A stretch of 64,000 nt of DNA from Microbacterium sp. K24. GTDB taxonomy: Bacteria; Actinomycetota; Actinomycetes; Actinomycetales; Microbacteriaceae. The translations under genes and the position numbers were made by a program. Location of the stretch: the NCBI RefSeq assembly GCF_004794465.1, contig NZ_SSDJ01000093.1:37321-101320 (forward strand). Direction: 5' to 3'. The notes beneath the pieces are model-generated. The model was given only the letters and a program-made list of their open reading frames with translations. It ran no database searches and was not told where the DNA came from. This document shows positions 10,701 through 18,321 of the stretch, piece by piece; position 1 is the first letter of the stretch; each line of letters starts with the position of its first letter.

Positions 10701-10802
10701 CGGGGCCGTCTGGGATCGCACGGCGTCGAGAGTGCGGAGGAGCTGCGCGCGGGAAGAAGATCCGGGGCGCGCGACGATGATGGCGTGAACTCGGGCTGGC
10801 AT
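7770..10802 (-). CDS. Large glycosyltransferase family 2 / polytopic membrane fusion protein
   Basis: 1010 residues. Residues ~1-250 form a GT2-like domain: VHAIIVARPGSSSRAQLLRTL, the acidic site in IWLLAQDTAPHP, and a DEGLDLGVRARLGGGRVVL segment corresponding to the (D/E)D-LxxR motif. Residues ~330-930 hold more than ten membrane helices (for example AWAVLAALVVSIASFTTVLAW and AFWQLAHGTPLAL-type loops). Residues ~935-1010 are an acidic, Pro/Thr-rich tail with a repeated EPPTDEPAIDEPPTDE unit. It resembles actinobacterial wall-polysaccharide transferases that use polyprenyl donors. Acceptor and sugar cannot be told. It is first in a two-gene unit with DUF5719, and TAGGCT lies 9 nt before ATG 10802. 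Confidence 0.75.
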   Translation of the reverse strand: MPARVHAIIVARPGSSSRAQLLRTLDAVRSQTAPPSAVTLVMCGDATTARESETVSNTVEGIIEARSTTSFAEAVELARPRVADGSAIWLLAQDTAPHPRALERLTGMLERSPSAAIIAPKLVATDNEREIVSLGMSMTTLGRSVELAAGELDQGQHDGMDDALGADIRGMLIRGEVRDALRPDPALAGADEGLDLGVRARLGGGRVVLAPSARISVSPDGPAALPAGASRRAYVRRLAQLHRRLAYAPAPVVPLHWLALLPLALWRSITDLIGKRPESVIPEWAAALTAMLRFGAIARSRASIRSFRSSGWASIAPLRVTSSQLRRRLDDGHGSEGGAVSELRFFSGGGAWAVLAALVVSIASFTTVLAWPALGGGALLPLRETVAALWSDAAWGLRSIGVDLVGPADPFAAVVAVVGTLWPAAPSFSLVLLWILALPLAVLGGWFAATRVTDRPGLRIFAGVAWAVAPTFLTALVDGRPSAVLVHLLLPWLFHSAVVAHRSWGAAGAASLLLAGVVACAPSLAPALALLLVVAIGITLGTAQFRGAGRLLWLPLPTAMLFAPLVFWQLAHGTPLALLGDPGMIWAGPQASADAAGRLAIATGFPTVDFAGWTVLMPGGIGAWAPLLCAPIALLALASAVAPRWRAGITLLVVAVAGMATAFLAVGITVSFTQGTPVAIWPGAGLSLAWIGVVGAALVTLDTALTLPRLRLLATAVAAVALVVCAVPALTAFHTGRSALTNGPVSTLPAYVAAQAAGDRPIATLVLTPQNDGGLAVDVAWGASETLGAQSTMLTTAVEPQGADISSLAVDLLSARDFDAPGELAAHGISYVLLAQLPGGEGDQARALRTTAVTSIDQRPGFVHAGTTDRGVLWRLEADVAEPESLTSTQQGTARLVITLQLLFVFAALLLSVPTRSSRRAARAQSRIVGRVPEEPLVLPRHAEDRDDEVAGVAEATVPTVATGEAEDAISDDPLVGVEPIEEPPTDEPAIDEPPTDETAADDPAEEDNR
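7811..7868 (-). repeat. Imperfect 30-bp tandem repeat coding the acidic tail
   Basis: Two copies (7811-7840 and 7841-7868) of a unit beginning CGTCGGTCGG encode the DEPPTDE-type repeats at the cytoplasmic tail of the large GT2 protein. In-frame and probably variable in copy number between strains. Confidence 0.6.
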
Positions 10803-10811
10803 GACGTCGTC

Positions 10812-10817
10812 AGCCTA
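10812..10817 (-). promoter_or_regulatory. -10 hexamer TAGGCT of the GT2/DUF5719 unit
   Basis: TAGGCT then 9 nt then ATG 10802. This would give a 5' leader of only about 2-3 nt, with no Shine-Dalgarno. Confidence 0.45.
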
Positions 10818-10856
10818 AGCGCGCGATCATCGGCGCTGGAGCAGTGGACGCGGCGC

Positions 10857-10871
10857 GCCCGCGAAGCGGGC
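10857..10871 (-). terminator. Hairpin after whiB
   Basis: GCCCGC-GAA-GCGGGC, a 6-bp GC stem with a 3-nt loop, 20 nt past the whiB stop and inside a GC-rich stretch. No U-run. Confidence 0.45.
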
Positions 10872-10891
10872 CGCTCGGCGCGAGGAGAGCG

Positions 10892-11209
10892 TCAGCTCGC
10901 GCGGCGCTTGAGCTTGCGGCGCTCGCGCTCGGAGAGGCCGCCCCAGATTCCGAAGCGCTCGTCGTTGTTGAGCGCGTACTCGAGGCATTCGCCCCGGACA
11001 TCGCACGTGGTGCAGATGCGCTTCGCGTCTCGGGTCGAGCCGCCCTTCTCCGGGAAGAAGGCCTCGGGATCGGTCTGCGAGCAGAGCGCATCGCTCTGCC
11101 ATGCGAGGGCGTTGTCGTCATCGGCGTTCGGCTTCCGAACCCCGGGGACCCCGAGGTTGATCGGATCGACGAACCAGTTCTCCGGTACGTCGGAACGGTA
11201 TCCGCTCAT
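10892..11209 (-). CDS. WhiB-family iron-sulfur transcriptional regulator (WhiB2/WhmD-like)
   Basis: 105 residues from ATG 11209. Four cysteines ligate the [4Fe-4S] cluster: one in DALCSQTD and three in ICTTCDVRGEC (CxxC-x5-C). The turn motif GIWGG and a basic tail (SERERRKLKRR) that contacts DNA or sigma factor follow. This pattern, and the neighbourhood with manA, DUF3499 and the metallopeptidase-like gene, matches WhiB2/WhmD, involved in septation in mycobacteria. GGAG at 6-nt spacing supports ATG 11209. A second in-frame ATG at 11254 would add 15 residues and lies 5 nt from a strong -10, so both a leadered and a leaderless form are conceivable. Confidence 0.93.
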   Translation of the reverse strand: MSGYRSDVPENWFVDPINLGVPGVRKPNADDDNALAWQSDALCSQTDPEAFFPEKGGSTRDAKRICTTCDVRGECLEYALNNDERFGIWGGLSERERRKLKRRAS

Positions 11210-11259
11210 CTCGATCTCCAACCCTGTCTCCGCCCCCCGGCGGGCCGTGCTCATGACTA

Positions 11260-11288
11260 ATTACACCCGTGTCATTCGCTCCGGTCAA
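11260..11288 (-). promoter_or_regulatory. Strong sigma-70-type promoter of whiB
   Basis: TTGACC (11288-11283), a 17-bp spacer, then TGTAAT (11265-11260): the best -35/-10 pair noticed in the window. The predicted start falls at about 11252-11254, giving a ~44-nt leader before ATG 11209. The AT-rich stretch further upstream (TTTAAAGTTCTT region) may help. Confidence 0.7.
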
Positions 11289-11335
11289 GTCGCGGATCGT
11301 AAACCCTCAAGCCGCTGTTTAAAGTTCTTGGCGGC

Positions 11336-12475
11336 TCATCGGCGTGTCGCGCCCGGCGCGGCGACGAAGGCCTCGCCCGTGCCGGACAGCGTGATCGTCT
11401 CCTCGTCGGGCGTGACGAACGCCACGGCGCCCACGGCGACCGGCCGTGGCTCTCCGCCCGCAGCCGCGACGGAGACCTCGCCCGCGGTCGCCAGCACCAT
11501 CGTCGGCCCGGAGACCGGCCGCGTGACGGCGACGCCGTCGAGCGCGATCCTCTCGAGGGAGAAGTCCGGCACCGGCACCGGATACGCCGTGATCGCGCCG
11601 TCACCCGACGGACGGAGCACCGGCACCTCGCCCGGGGTCGTGTCGAGGATCGACAGCAGTTCGGGCACATCGATGCGCTTCGGGGTCAGCCCGCCGCGGA
11701 GCACGTTGTCGCTCGCCGCCATGATCTCGACGCCGAGGCCCGCGAGGTAGGCGTGCAGCAGACCCGCCCGCAGGAACACGCCCTCGCCGCGACGCAGGAC
11801 CACATGGTTCATCAGCAGCGCGACCACGACGCCGGGATCCCCCGGATAGTGCTTCGCGACGCCGGCGATCGCGCGGATCGCGGGAGCCCACTCCCCCGCG
11901 TCCGCCGTCGTCGCTGCGGCCTCGACCGCCGCGATGATGTCGTCGACCTCCGTCTGCGCGTCGCCGCCGAGCAGCCAGGCGATCACGTCGCGCAGGGCGT
12001 CGCCCTCGACGCCGAGCCGTTCGCGCAGCGCGGTCACGCCCGCGCTCTCGCCGAGCGCGGTGAGCAGATCGAGAGTGTCCGACACCGGACGCAGACCGCT
12101 GAGCGACTCGAACGTCTCGCTCAGGGCGACGATGAGCTCCGGCTTGTGGTTGTCGTCGCGATAGTTGCGCTGGGGGTCGTCGACCGAGAGGCCGCCCTCT
12201 CGCGTCCACCCGTCGCGCGCCTGTGCGACCGTCGGATGCACCTGGATCGAGAGCGGTCGGCCGGCCGCGAGAAGCTTCAGCAGGTAGGGCAGCGCGCCGC
12301 CGGTGACCTGGTCGAGGGTGCCGCCGCCGTCGACGTCCGCCGGATCACCGGGATGGTCTCCGAACCAGACCTCCGCCTCGGGAGCCCCGGTGGGCGTGCG
12401 GCCCTCCAGCTCGGCGAGCAGGGTGTCGGATCCCCAGGCGTAATCGCGGGGCGCATTGGTGAGGCTGAGCAGCAT
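11336..12475 (-). CDS. manA: Mannose-6-phosphate isomerase, class I
   Basis: 379 residues. Zinc-dependent interconversion of fructose-6-phosphate and mannose-6-phosphate, feeding GDP-mannose and mannosylated wall polymers. Zinc ligands are recognisable: Gln and His in LSIQVHPT, Glu in NHKPELIVAL, and the late His in LRAGLLHAYLAGLGVEIMA. The catalytic-arm motif follows (SDNVLRGGLTPKRID). Length is that of the actinobacterial enzyme. The ATG is preceded by TACGCT at 7 nt with no Shine-Dalgarno. No phosphomannomutase gene lies next to it in this window. Confidence 0.96.
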   Translation of the reverse strand: MLLSLTNAPRDYAWGSDTLLAELEGRTPTGAPEAEVWFGDHPGDPADVDGGGTLDQVTGGALPYLLKLLAAGRPLSIQVHPTVAQARDGWTREGGLSVDDPQRNYRDDNHKPELIVALSETFESLSGLRPVSDTLDLLTALGESAGVTALRERLGVEGDALRDVIAWLLGGDAQTEVDDIIAAVEAAATTADAGEWAPAIRAIAGVAKHYPGDPGVVVALLMNHVVLRRGEGVFLRAGLLHAYLAGLGVEIMAASDNVLRGGLTPKRIDVPELLSILDTTPGEVPVLRPSGDGAITAYPVPVPDFSLERIALDGVAVTRPVSGPTMVLATAGEVSVAAAGGEPRPVAVGAVAFVTPDEETITLSGTGEAFVAAPGATRR

Positions 12476-12482
12476 GAATCCC

Positions 12483-12488
12483 AGCGTA
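12483..12488 (-). promoter_or_regulatory. Leaderless -10 TACGCT (manA)
   Basis: TACGCT then 7 nt then ATG 12475. Back to back with the plus-strand promoter at 12532-12537. Confidence 0.5.
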
Positions 12489-12531
12489 GAGGCGCACGGC
12501 GACGCTCAGGGACGCCGGAAGCGCGGCGCGG

Positions 12532-12537
12532 TAGCCT
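12532..12537 (+). promoter_or_regulatory. Leaderless -10 TAGCCT (first Wzy-like gene)
   Basis: TAGCCT then 7 nt then ATG 12545, with no Shine-Dalgarno. Confidence 0.55.
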
Positions 12538-12544
12538 GAACGCG

Positions 12545-13960
12545 ATGGCTCAGTACACCAAGCATCCCGTGGCGCCCCCGCCCACCGCGCCGGAGCGCGA
12601 GGCGACGGGGCACCTGATGCTGCGCGCCTACGTCATCCTCGTGCTGTTCGTCACGTTCGCGCACTCGGCGGTCTACAACCTGCTCGGCATCGTCGGCGCC
12701 GGAGCGCTGCTCGGCCTCTTCACGCTCGCGACCCTCGCCATCGGCATCCCGCAGCTCGCGCGCAACCGGCCGCAGGCGTTCCGCTGGCGACGCCTCCCCT
12801 GGGCGGCGCTCGGCTACACGACCCTCGCCCTGATCTCGGTCGCCTGGTCGCAATGGCGAGGACCGACGGTGCTCACCTGGGTGCTGCTCGCCGCGGTCAC
12901 GGTGAACGGCCTCTTCATCGCCCACGTGCTCACCTGGCACGAGATCGTCCGCGCCCTGTCGTCGGCCTTCAAGTGGATCCTCGGGCTCTCGCTGGCGCTC
13001 GAACTCTGGGTCTCCCTCGTGATCCACGGGCCGCTGCTGCCCAACTTCGTGACGTTGCCGGACGGCGAGATCGATCCGCAGTGGTACTGGGTGCGCGACA
13101 ACCTGTTCGACGGCGGGCGGATCCAGGGCATCGTCGGGAACGCCAACCTGCTGGCGATCATCTCGCTCTTCGCGATCATCACCTTCGGAGTGCTCTTCGC
13201 CGCGCGTGCGCGCTGGCGCACCACGCTCGCCCTCTGGGCGCTGCTCGCGGCATACTTCCTCTTCCGCACCTCGTCGGCGACCGCCCTCGTCTGCGCCGCG
13301 GCCGCCGCCGTCGTGCTCGTCGTCGCACTGCTCATGCGCCGGGCGTCGACGCCGGGGGCTCGCACCCGCATCTACGTGGTCGCGATCGGGACGACGGTGA
13401 TCGGAGTCGTCGCGGTCTGGCTGCTCCGCGAGCCGCTGCTCGCGATCCTCGGCCGCAGCTCCGACCTCACCGGCCGCTCCGACCGGATCTGGAGCAAGGT
13501 GCTCGAGCGTGCCGGAGAGCATCCGCTCTTCGGCAACGGCTTCTCGAGCCCGTGGATCCCGACCGACCCCGCGTTCGACGGCTGGATCACCGACCACGGC
13601 ATCACGGTCTTCCACGCGCACAACATGTGGCTCGACGTGCTTCTGCAGCTCGGCGTGCTGGGTGTCGTCCTGATGGCCCTCGCCTACATCAGCCTCCTCT
13701 GGCGCTCGTGGTTCTTCGCCGTCGATCGACCGCGCTGGGACCTCGAGGCCGCGCGTCCCTTCTCGCCGCTCACCCTCCTGCCGATCCTGTTCACGGTCGT
13801 GCTGCTCGTGCAGGGCCTGTCCGAGTCGACGCCGATCATGCTCTGGGGATGGATGCTCCTCGTCCTGCTGTCGTTCAAGCTCAAGTCGGTGCCCCTGGTG
13901 GGCGTGGGCGAGCGCGACCTCCTGTTCGAACGCGGCGCACGCCAGCGGCGGGTGCCGTGA
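12545..13960 (+). CDS. O-antigen ligase/polymerase-like (Wzy/WaaL, PF04932-type) membrane protein 1
   Basis: 471 residues with about eleven hydrophobic segments (for example YVILVLFVTFAHSAVYNLL and LLAAYFLFRTSSATALVC). A large external loop of the type LGRSSDLTGRSDRIWSKV...HPLFGNGFSS, then HNMWLDVLLQLGVLG near the C-terminus, are the regions conserved in the O-antigen ligase domain. Such proteins polymerise or transfer lipid-linked glycans outside the membrane. ATG 12545 gives the natural N-terminus and follows a leaderless-type promoter. The stop overlaps the next, related gene (GTGA), so the two are co-translated paralogues. Confidence 0.85.
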   Translation: MAQYTKHPVAPPPTAPEREATGHLMLRAYVILVLFVTFAHSAVYNLLGIVGAGALLGLFTLATLAIGIPQLARNRPQAFRWRRLPWAALGYTTLALISVAWSQWRGPTVLTWVLLAAVTVNGLFIAHVLTWHEIVRALSSAFKWILGLSLALELWVSLVIHGPLLPNFVTLPDGEIDPQWYWVRDNLFDGGRIQGIVGNANLLAIISLFAIITFGVLFAARARWRTTLALWALLAAYFLFRTSSATALVCAAAAAVVLVVALLMRRASTPGARTRIYVVAIGTTVIGVVAVWLLREPLLAILGRSSDLTGRSDRIWSKVLERAGEHPLFGNGFSSPWIPTDPAFDGWITDHGITVFHAHNMWLDVLLQLGVLGVVLMALAYISLLWRSWFFAVDRPRWDLEAARPFSPLTLLPILFTVVLLVQGLSESTPIMLWGWMLLVLLSFKLKSVPLVGVGERDLLFERGARQRRVP

Positions 13961-15255
13961 CCCCGGTCCGCCCGATGGTGCGCCTCCTCGGGTCCGTCGA
14001 GATGGCCAGGGCGTTCACCCTCGCCGCGCTCACGGCCGTGTTCGGGTCCTTCGCGATCCAGCAGATGACGTCGGCCGTCACCCTCGCCGCCATCATCACC
14101 GTGCTGTGCGTGCTCGGCGGGGCGATCCTCTGGGTGCGCCGGGAAGAGCTGTCCCCGTTGCGCATCGCACCGACGTCGCTGTTCGCCTTCCTCTGCTGGG
14201 CGCTGGTGAGTCTCGTGTGGACCACGGACCGCTCCGACACGGTCTTCGGCTGGCTCTCGCTGTTCGGCTACGCGTTCCTGGCGCTCACCGTCGGCCATAT
14301 CCGCGACACCCTGCAGACCGTGCGCGCGATCGGCGACACGCTGCGCGGGCTGCTCGCCGTCTCACTCGGCGTGGAGATCCTGTCGGGCATCCTGCTCGAC
14401 GTGCCGTTCGCCTTCCTCGGCATCCAGGGCAATCTCGCGGCCGGCGGTCCCGTCCAAGGGTTGTTCGGCAGCCGCAACATGCTCGGTTTCATCGCCGTCA
14501 TCGCGCTGATCACGTTCGTGATCGAGTGGCGCACGCAGTCGGTGAATCCTCCGCTCGCCGTCGCGTCGGTCGCCCTGGCCGGCTCGCTCGCCTTCCTGTC
14601 GTCCTCGCCGACCGTGCTCGTGCTCGCGGTCGCGGTCGGCATCGTGACCGTCGCGCTCACGATCGTGCGCCACGCCTCCCCGCAGCGACGGAGTCTGGTG
14701 CAGTGGGCGCTCGGCATCCTCGTCGCGCTCGCGCTCACCGTGGCGTTCGCGCTGCGTCACCAGATCATCGCCCTGCTCGACGCGGGCTCCGACTTCTCGA
14801 TTCGTGCGACGCTCTGGAACACGATCCTCGACTTCGTCGCCGTCAAGCCGATCCAGGGCTGGGGCTGGTTCGGGGACTGGGCGCGCGGCGAGTACCCGTT
14901 CACCTACATCAACTTCCAGCTCGACGACCGTCACCAGAGCGCGCTGAACGCCTTCTTCGACGTGCTGCTCCAGCTCGGCGCCGCCGGTCTCGTGCTGTTC
15001 CTGCTCCTCGGCGGCGTGGCCCTGATCCGCTCCTGGCTGGTGGCGAGCGCCCGCCGATCGGTCGTCTACGCGTGGACGCCGATCACACTGGTCACCCTCG
15101 CGGTCGACTCGATGTTCGAGAGCTTCACCCTCGTCGGCGCCGGCTGGTTCATGCTCGTGCTCTGCGCGTTGCGGGCCGGCCAGTCCCGCTCCTGGCGCGA
15201 GAACATCGACGCCGCGCACACGGGCGCGATCCCGACGCTGCGTCCGCAGCTCTGA
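13957..15255 (+). CDS. O-antigen ligase/polymerase-like membrane protein 2
   Basis: 432 residues from GTG 13957 (GTGA overlap with the paralogue before it; an in-frame ATG at 13975 is an alternative). About ten membrane helices, an external loop with GSRNMLGFIAVIALI and, before the C-terminus, FSIRATLWNTILDFVAVKPIQGWGWFGDW, matching the Wzy_C/O-antigen ligase region. NAFFDVLLQLGAAGLVLFLLL corresponds to the NMWLDVLLQLGVLG segment of the first copy, so the pair arose by duplication. Having two suggests polymerase and ligase roles or two polymers. Confidence 0.85.
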   Translation: MTPVRPMVRLLGSVEMARAFTLAALTAVFGSFAIQQMTSAVTLAAIITVLCVLGGAILWVRREELSPLRIAPTSLFAFLCWALVSLVWTTDRSDTVFGWLSLFGYAFLALTVGHIRDTLQTVRAIGDTLRGLLAVSLGVEILSGILLDVPFAFLGIQGNLAAGGPVQGLFGSRNMLGFIAVIALITFVIEWRTQSVNPPLAVASVALAGSLAFLSSSPTVLVLAVAVGIVTVALTIVRHASPQRRSLVQWALGILVALALTVAFALRHQIIALLDAGSDFSIRATLWNTILDFVAVKPIQGWGWFGDWARGEYPFTYINFQLDDRHQSALNAFFDVLLQLGAAGLVLFLLLGGVALIRSWLVASARRSVVYAWTPITLVTLAVDSMFESFTLVGAGWFMLVLCALRAGQSRSWRENIDAAHTGAIPTLRPQL

Positions 15256-15271
15256 GCCGGCAGGGCCGAGG

Positions 15272-16261
15272 TCAGCGCAGGGCGCTCAGCTTCTCGCCCC
15301 AGGCGATGGCGTCGCGCACACCGTCGTCGACCGAGCGCTCCGCGCGCCAGTCCAGCACGTCGGCGGCGTGATCCACGATCGCGAAGGCTCCGGCCTGATC
15401 GCCGGGCCGGCGACCGGCCTCGATAACGGGCAGCGGCTCTCCGGTCACCCGCTCGAAAGCGGCGACCAGCTCGCGGACGGTCACGCCGTCGCCGGTGCCC
15501 AGGTTGATCACCTGGTAGGGCTGCTCCTCGGTGGCCACTTCGTCGAACTTCAAGACGGCTGCGACGTGCGCGAGCGCGAGATCCCAGACGTGGATGTAGT
15601 CCCGAAGACCCGAGCCGTCGCGGGTCGCCCAGTCCGTGCCCGTGATCGTGAAGGGCTCGCCTGCAGCGCGCGCCTGCATGATCTTGCCGAGGGCGTGCGA
15701 GGGCGCGGGGTTCTGCTGGCCGGTACGCAGCTGCGGATCGGCGCCGATCGGGTTGAAGTAGCGGAGCGCGATCGCGCGGAAGTCGCCCGCGAGCGCGGCG
15801 TCGTGCAGGATCTGCTCGACCATCGCCTTGGTCGTCGCGTACGGGCTCGACGGCGCCAGGACGCCGTTCTCGTCGACCCCCTCGCCGCTCTCCCCCTCGT
15901 ACACCGACGCGGATGAGCTGAACACGATGCGGGCGATCCCGGCGTCGCGGAGGCGCTGCAGCAGGAGCACGGTCTTGCCGACGTTGGTGTCGTAGTAGCC
16001 GAGCGGGTCGGCGACCGACTCCGGCACGACCGCGCGAGCGGCGCAGTGCACGACGGCATCGATGTCGGGATGATCCGCCAGCAGGCGATCCAGCAGCGCC
16101 GCGTCGGCGATGTCGCCCTCGTAGAGGTTGCGACCCTCGCCGAAAGCACGCAGGCCCGTGGAGAGGTCATCGAGGATCACGACCTCGATGCCGGCCTCGA
16201 TGCATGCCGTCGCGACAGTGGACCCGATGTAGCCGGCGCCGCCGGTGATCAATACCTTCAT
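15272..16261 (-). CDS. galE: UDP-glucose 4-epimerase
   Basis: 329 residues from ATG 16261. Extended SDR fold with NAD motif GGAGYIGS at the N-terminus, the catalytic Ser region FSSSASVYEG, the YxxxK in SSPYATTKAMVEQIL, and GalE-type RYFNPIGADP and HALGKIMQARAAGEPFTITGTDW. Converts UDP-glucose to UDP-galactose, the precursor Glf turns into UDP-galactofuranose. Convergent with the second Wzy-like gene (16-nt gap) and divergent from the GlfT2-like gene. The start is fixed by TAGACT at 7 nt; no Shine-Dalgarno. Confidence 0.93.
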   Translation of the reverse strand: MKVLITGGAGYIGSTVATACIEAGIEVVILDDLSTGLRAFGEGRNLYEGDIADAALLDRLLADHPDIDAVVHCAARAVVPESVADPLGYYDTNVGKTVLLLQRLRDAGIARIVFSSSASVYEGESGEGVDENGVLAPSSPYATTKAMVEQILHDAALAGDFRAIALRYFNPIGADPQLRTGQQNPAPSHALGKIMQARAAGEPFTITGTDWATRDGSGLRDYIHVWDLALAHVAAVLKFDEVATEEQPYQVINLGTGDGVTVRELVAAFERVTGEPLPVIEAGRRPGDQAGAFAIVDHAADVLDWRAERSVDDGVRDAIAWGEKLSALR

Positions 16262-16268
16262 CGCGCCC

Positions 16269-16274
16269 AGTCTA
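16269..16274 (-). promoter_or_regulatory. Leaderless -10 TAGACT (galE)
   Basis: TAGACT then 7 nt then ATG 16261 on the minus strand. Confidence 0.55.
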
Positions 16275-16333
16275 GCCAGCCGGGTGCGCGCTTCCTGGAG
16301 GGCGCTCTCCGCAGATTCGAAGGCGGCGGACGG

Positions 16334-16339
16334 TAGGCT
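16334..16339 (+). promoter_or_regulatory. -10 hexamer TAGGCT of the GlfT2-GlfT1 operon
   Basis: TAGGCT about 72 nt before GTG 16411. It leaves a leader of roughly 65 nt with GGAGAA 8 nt before the GTG. Unlike most neighbours this operon is leadered. No clear -35. Confidence 0.4.
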
Positions 16340-16410
16340 ACTCACTGCTCGTCGAGTCGCGCGCTGTCCTGCGACAGCGGTCTGCGGCACCAACATCGGA
16401 GAACTTCCCT

Positions 16411-18321
16411 GTGGCCCACGTCCTTCAGAACGTCGTCTTCCCACTTGATCGCGACCCCGATCTCCTTCCCCTCTACGCCGACCCCGAGACGTGGTCGGTC
16501 ATCGAGAACGAACCCGTCCGCGTGTCGAACCGGGCGCACCTGGGCAACATCCTCGGTCGTCATCGTGCGCGCATCGTCGCCGGGCGACGCGTGTCGCTCG
16601 GCACGTACTTCAACGCCTTCCCTGCCTCCTACTGGCAGCACTGGACCAGCGTCCGAGACGTCCGGCTCACCGTCCGCACGACCGGACCCGCGACGATCCT
16701 CGTCTACCGCTCCAACGGCTCCGGCATCCGCCAGCGCGTCGCGACCCGTGAGGTGACGGGCGACGCGACGACGACGTTCGACCTCGAGCTCACCCAGTAC
16801 AGCGACGGCGGCTGGATCTGGTTCGACATCGTCGCCGACGAGAAGCCGGCCGTGCTCGAGGGTGCGGAGTGGACGACCGAGCAGGAGCCGGCCCGGGAGG
16901 GCAAGGCGTCGCTCGGCATCACCACCTACAACAAGCCGGACTACTGCGTCGAGACGCTGCGCGCCCTCGCGGCCTCGCCGGACGCGCTCGAGTTCGTCGA
17001 CCGCATCTTCCTCGTCGACCAGGGCTCGCAGCTCGTCTCCGAGCAGGAGGGCTTCGACGAGGTCTCCGAGAGCCTCGGAGAGACGCTGCAGCTCATCCGT
17101 CAGGAGAACCTCGGCGGCTCCGGCGGATTCGCCCGCGCGATGCACGAGACCCTGCAGCGTCCGGAGAGCGATTTCGTGCAGCTGCTCGACGACGACGTGC
17201 GGCTCGAGCCGGAGTCCCTACGTCGCTCGATCGTGTTCGGGCAGTACGCGACCACGCCGGTGCTCGTCGGCGGCCATATGTTCGACCTGCTCGACCGGCC
17301 CAAGCTCCACGGCTGGGCCGAGGTGGTCGACGAGGGCCCGTTCATGTGGCGCAACCTGTACCAGGAGAAGATGCCGCACGACTTCGGCGTGTCGAACCTG
17401 CGCCAGTCGACCCTTCTCCACATCCGGATGGACGCCGATTACAACGGCTGGTGGATGTGCCTGATCCCGCTCGACGTGATCCGCGAGGTGGGTCTCGCCC
17501 TCCCGGCCTTCATCAAGTGGGACGATGCGGAGTTCTGCCTGCGCGCCGGCGAGGCCGGGTTCCCGACGGTGTCGATGCCCGGTGTCGCGCTGTGGCACGT
17601 CTCATGGGTCAACAAGGACGACACGATCGACTGGCAGGCCTACTTCCACGCGCGCAACCGGATCGTCGCGGGACTCCTCCACTCGAACGCACCGCGCGGC
17701 GGACGCCTCCTGAAGCACAGCAGGCGCGTCGACCTCAAGCATCTGATGATGATGCAGTACTACCCTGTGGCGCTCCGCGCCCGCGCACTGCGCGATGTGC
17801 TGTCCGGCCCCGACCATATGAAACGCAACCTCGCGACGGCGATGCCCGCCGCTCGCGCGCTCGCGCCCGAGTACCCCGAGACGGTCGTGCACCGCGACCC
17901 GTCGACCGTGCTGCATTCCCGCCGCGGACGCCGCGTGTTCCAGCAGCTCTCGAAGAACGATCTGGACAACCCGACGGGCATCAGGCTGCGCGTGTTCACG
18001 CTGCGCACCCTCGTCTCGCACTGGCTCCACCGTCCGCATCCCTCCAACGTCGCGCAGCCCGAGGTCGAGTTCGGCAAGGAGGATGCGCTGTGGTGGCGCG
18101 TTCCCTCGTTCGACAGCGCGCTCGTGAGCACGGCGGACGGGTCCGGCAAGAACATCTACACGCGCGACCGCCGCCAGTACCGTCGGATGCTCCGCGAGAG
18201 CATCCGACTGCACTCCGAGCTGCGCCGCCGGTGGCCGCAGCTGCAGAAGCAGTACCGCGATGCGCTCCCGGAGCTCGTCTCACCCCAGTCCTGGCAGCAG
18301 ATCTTCGAGGAGAAGGCATGA
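16411..18321 (+). CDS. glfT2: GlfT2-like polymerising galactofuranosyltransferase
   Basis: 636 residues, almost exactly the length of mycobacterial GlfT2. An N-terminal beta-sandwich domain (~1-160) is followed by a GT-A domain (~165-400) with ITTYNKPDYC, NLGGSGGFARAM, the metal-binding DDD at 260-262 (LLDDDVRLEP), the catalytic WDDAEF at 370-375 and His396 in WHVSW. A helical C-terminal domain completes the GlfT2 plan. It would add galactofuranose units from UDP-Galf to a lipid-linked galactan at the inner membrane face. GTG start with GGAGAA 8 nt upstream; ATGA overlap with the next transferase. The neighbouring galE, glf and Wzm/Wzt fit this role. Confidence 0.92.
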   Translation: MAHVLQNVVFPLDRDPDLLPLYADPETWSVIENEPVRVSNRAHLGNILGRHRARIVAGRRVSLGTYFNAFPASYWQHWTSVRDVRLTVRTTGPATILVYRSNGSGIRQRVATREVTGDATTTFDLELTQYSDGGWIWFDIVADEKPAVLEGAEWTTEQEPAREGKASLGITTYNKPDYCVETLRALAASPDALEFVDRIFLVDQGSQLVSEQEGFDEVSESLGETLQLIRQENLGGSGGFARAMHETLQRPESDFVQLLDDDVRLEPESLRRSIVFGQYATTPVLVGGHMFDLLDRPKLHGWAEVVDEGPFMWRNLYQEKMPHDFGVSNLRQSTLLHIRMDADYNGWWMCLIPLDVIREVGLALPAFIKWDDAEFCLRAGEAGFPTVSMPGVALWHVSWVNKDDTIDWQAYFHARNRIVAGLLHSNAPRGGRLLKHSRRVDLKHLMMMQYYPVALRARALRDVLSGPDHMKRNLATAMPAARALAPEYPETVVHRDPSTVLHSRRGRRVFQQLSKNDLDNPTGIRLRVFTLRTLVSHWLHRPHPSNVAQPEVEFGKEDALWWRVPSFDSALVSTADGSGKNIYTRDRRQYRRMLRESIRLHSELRRRWPQLQKQYRDALPELVSPQSWQQIFEEKA

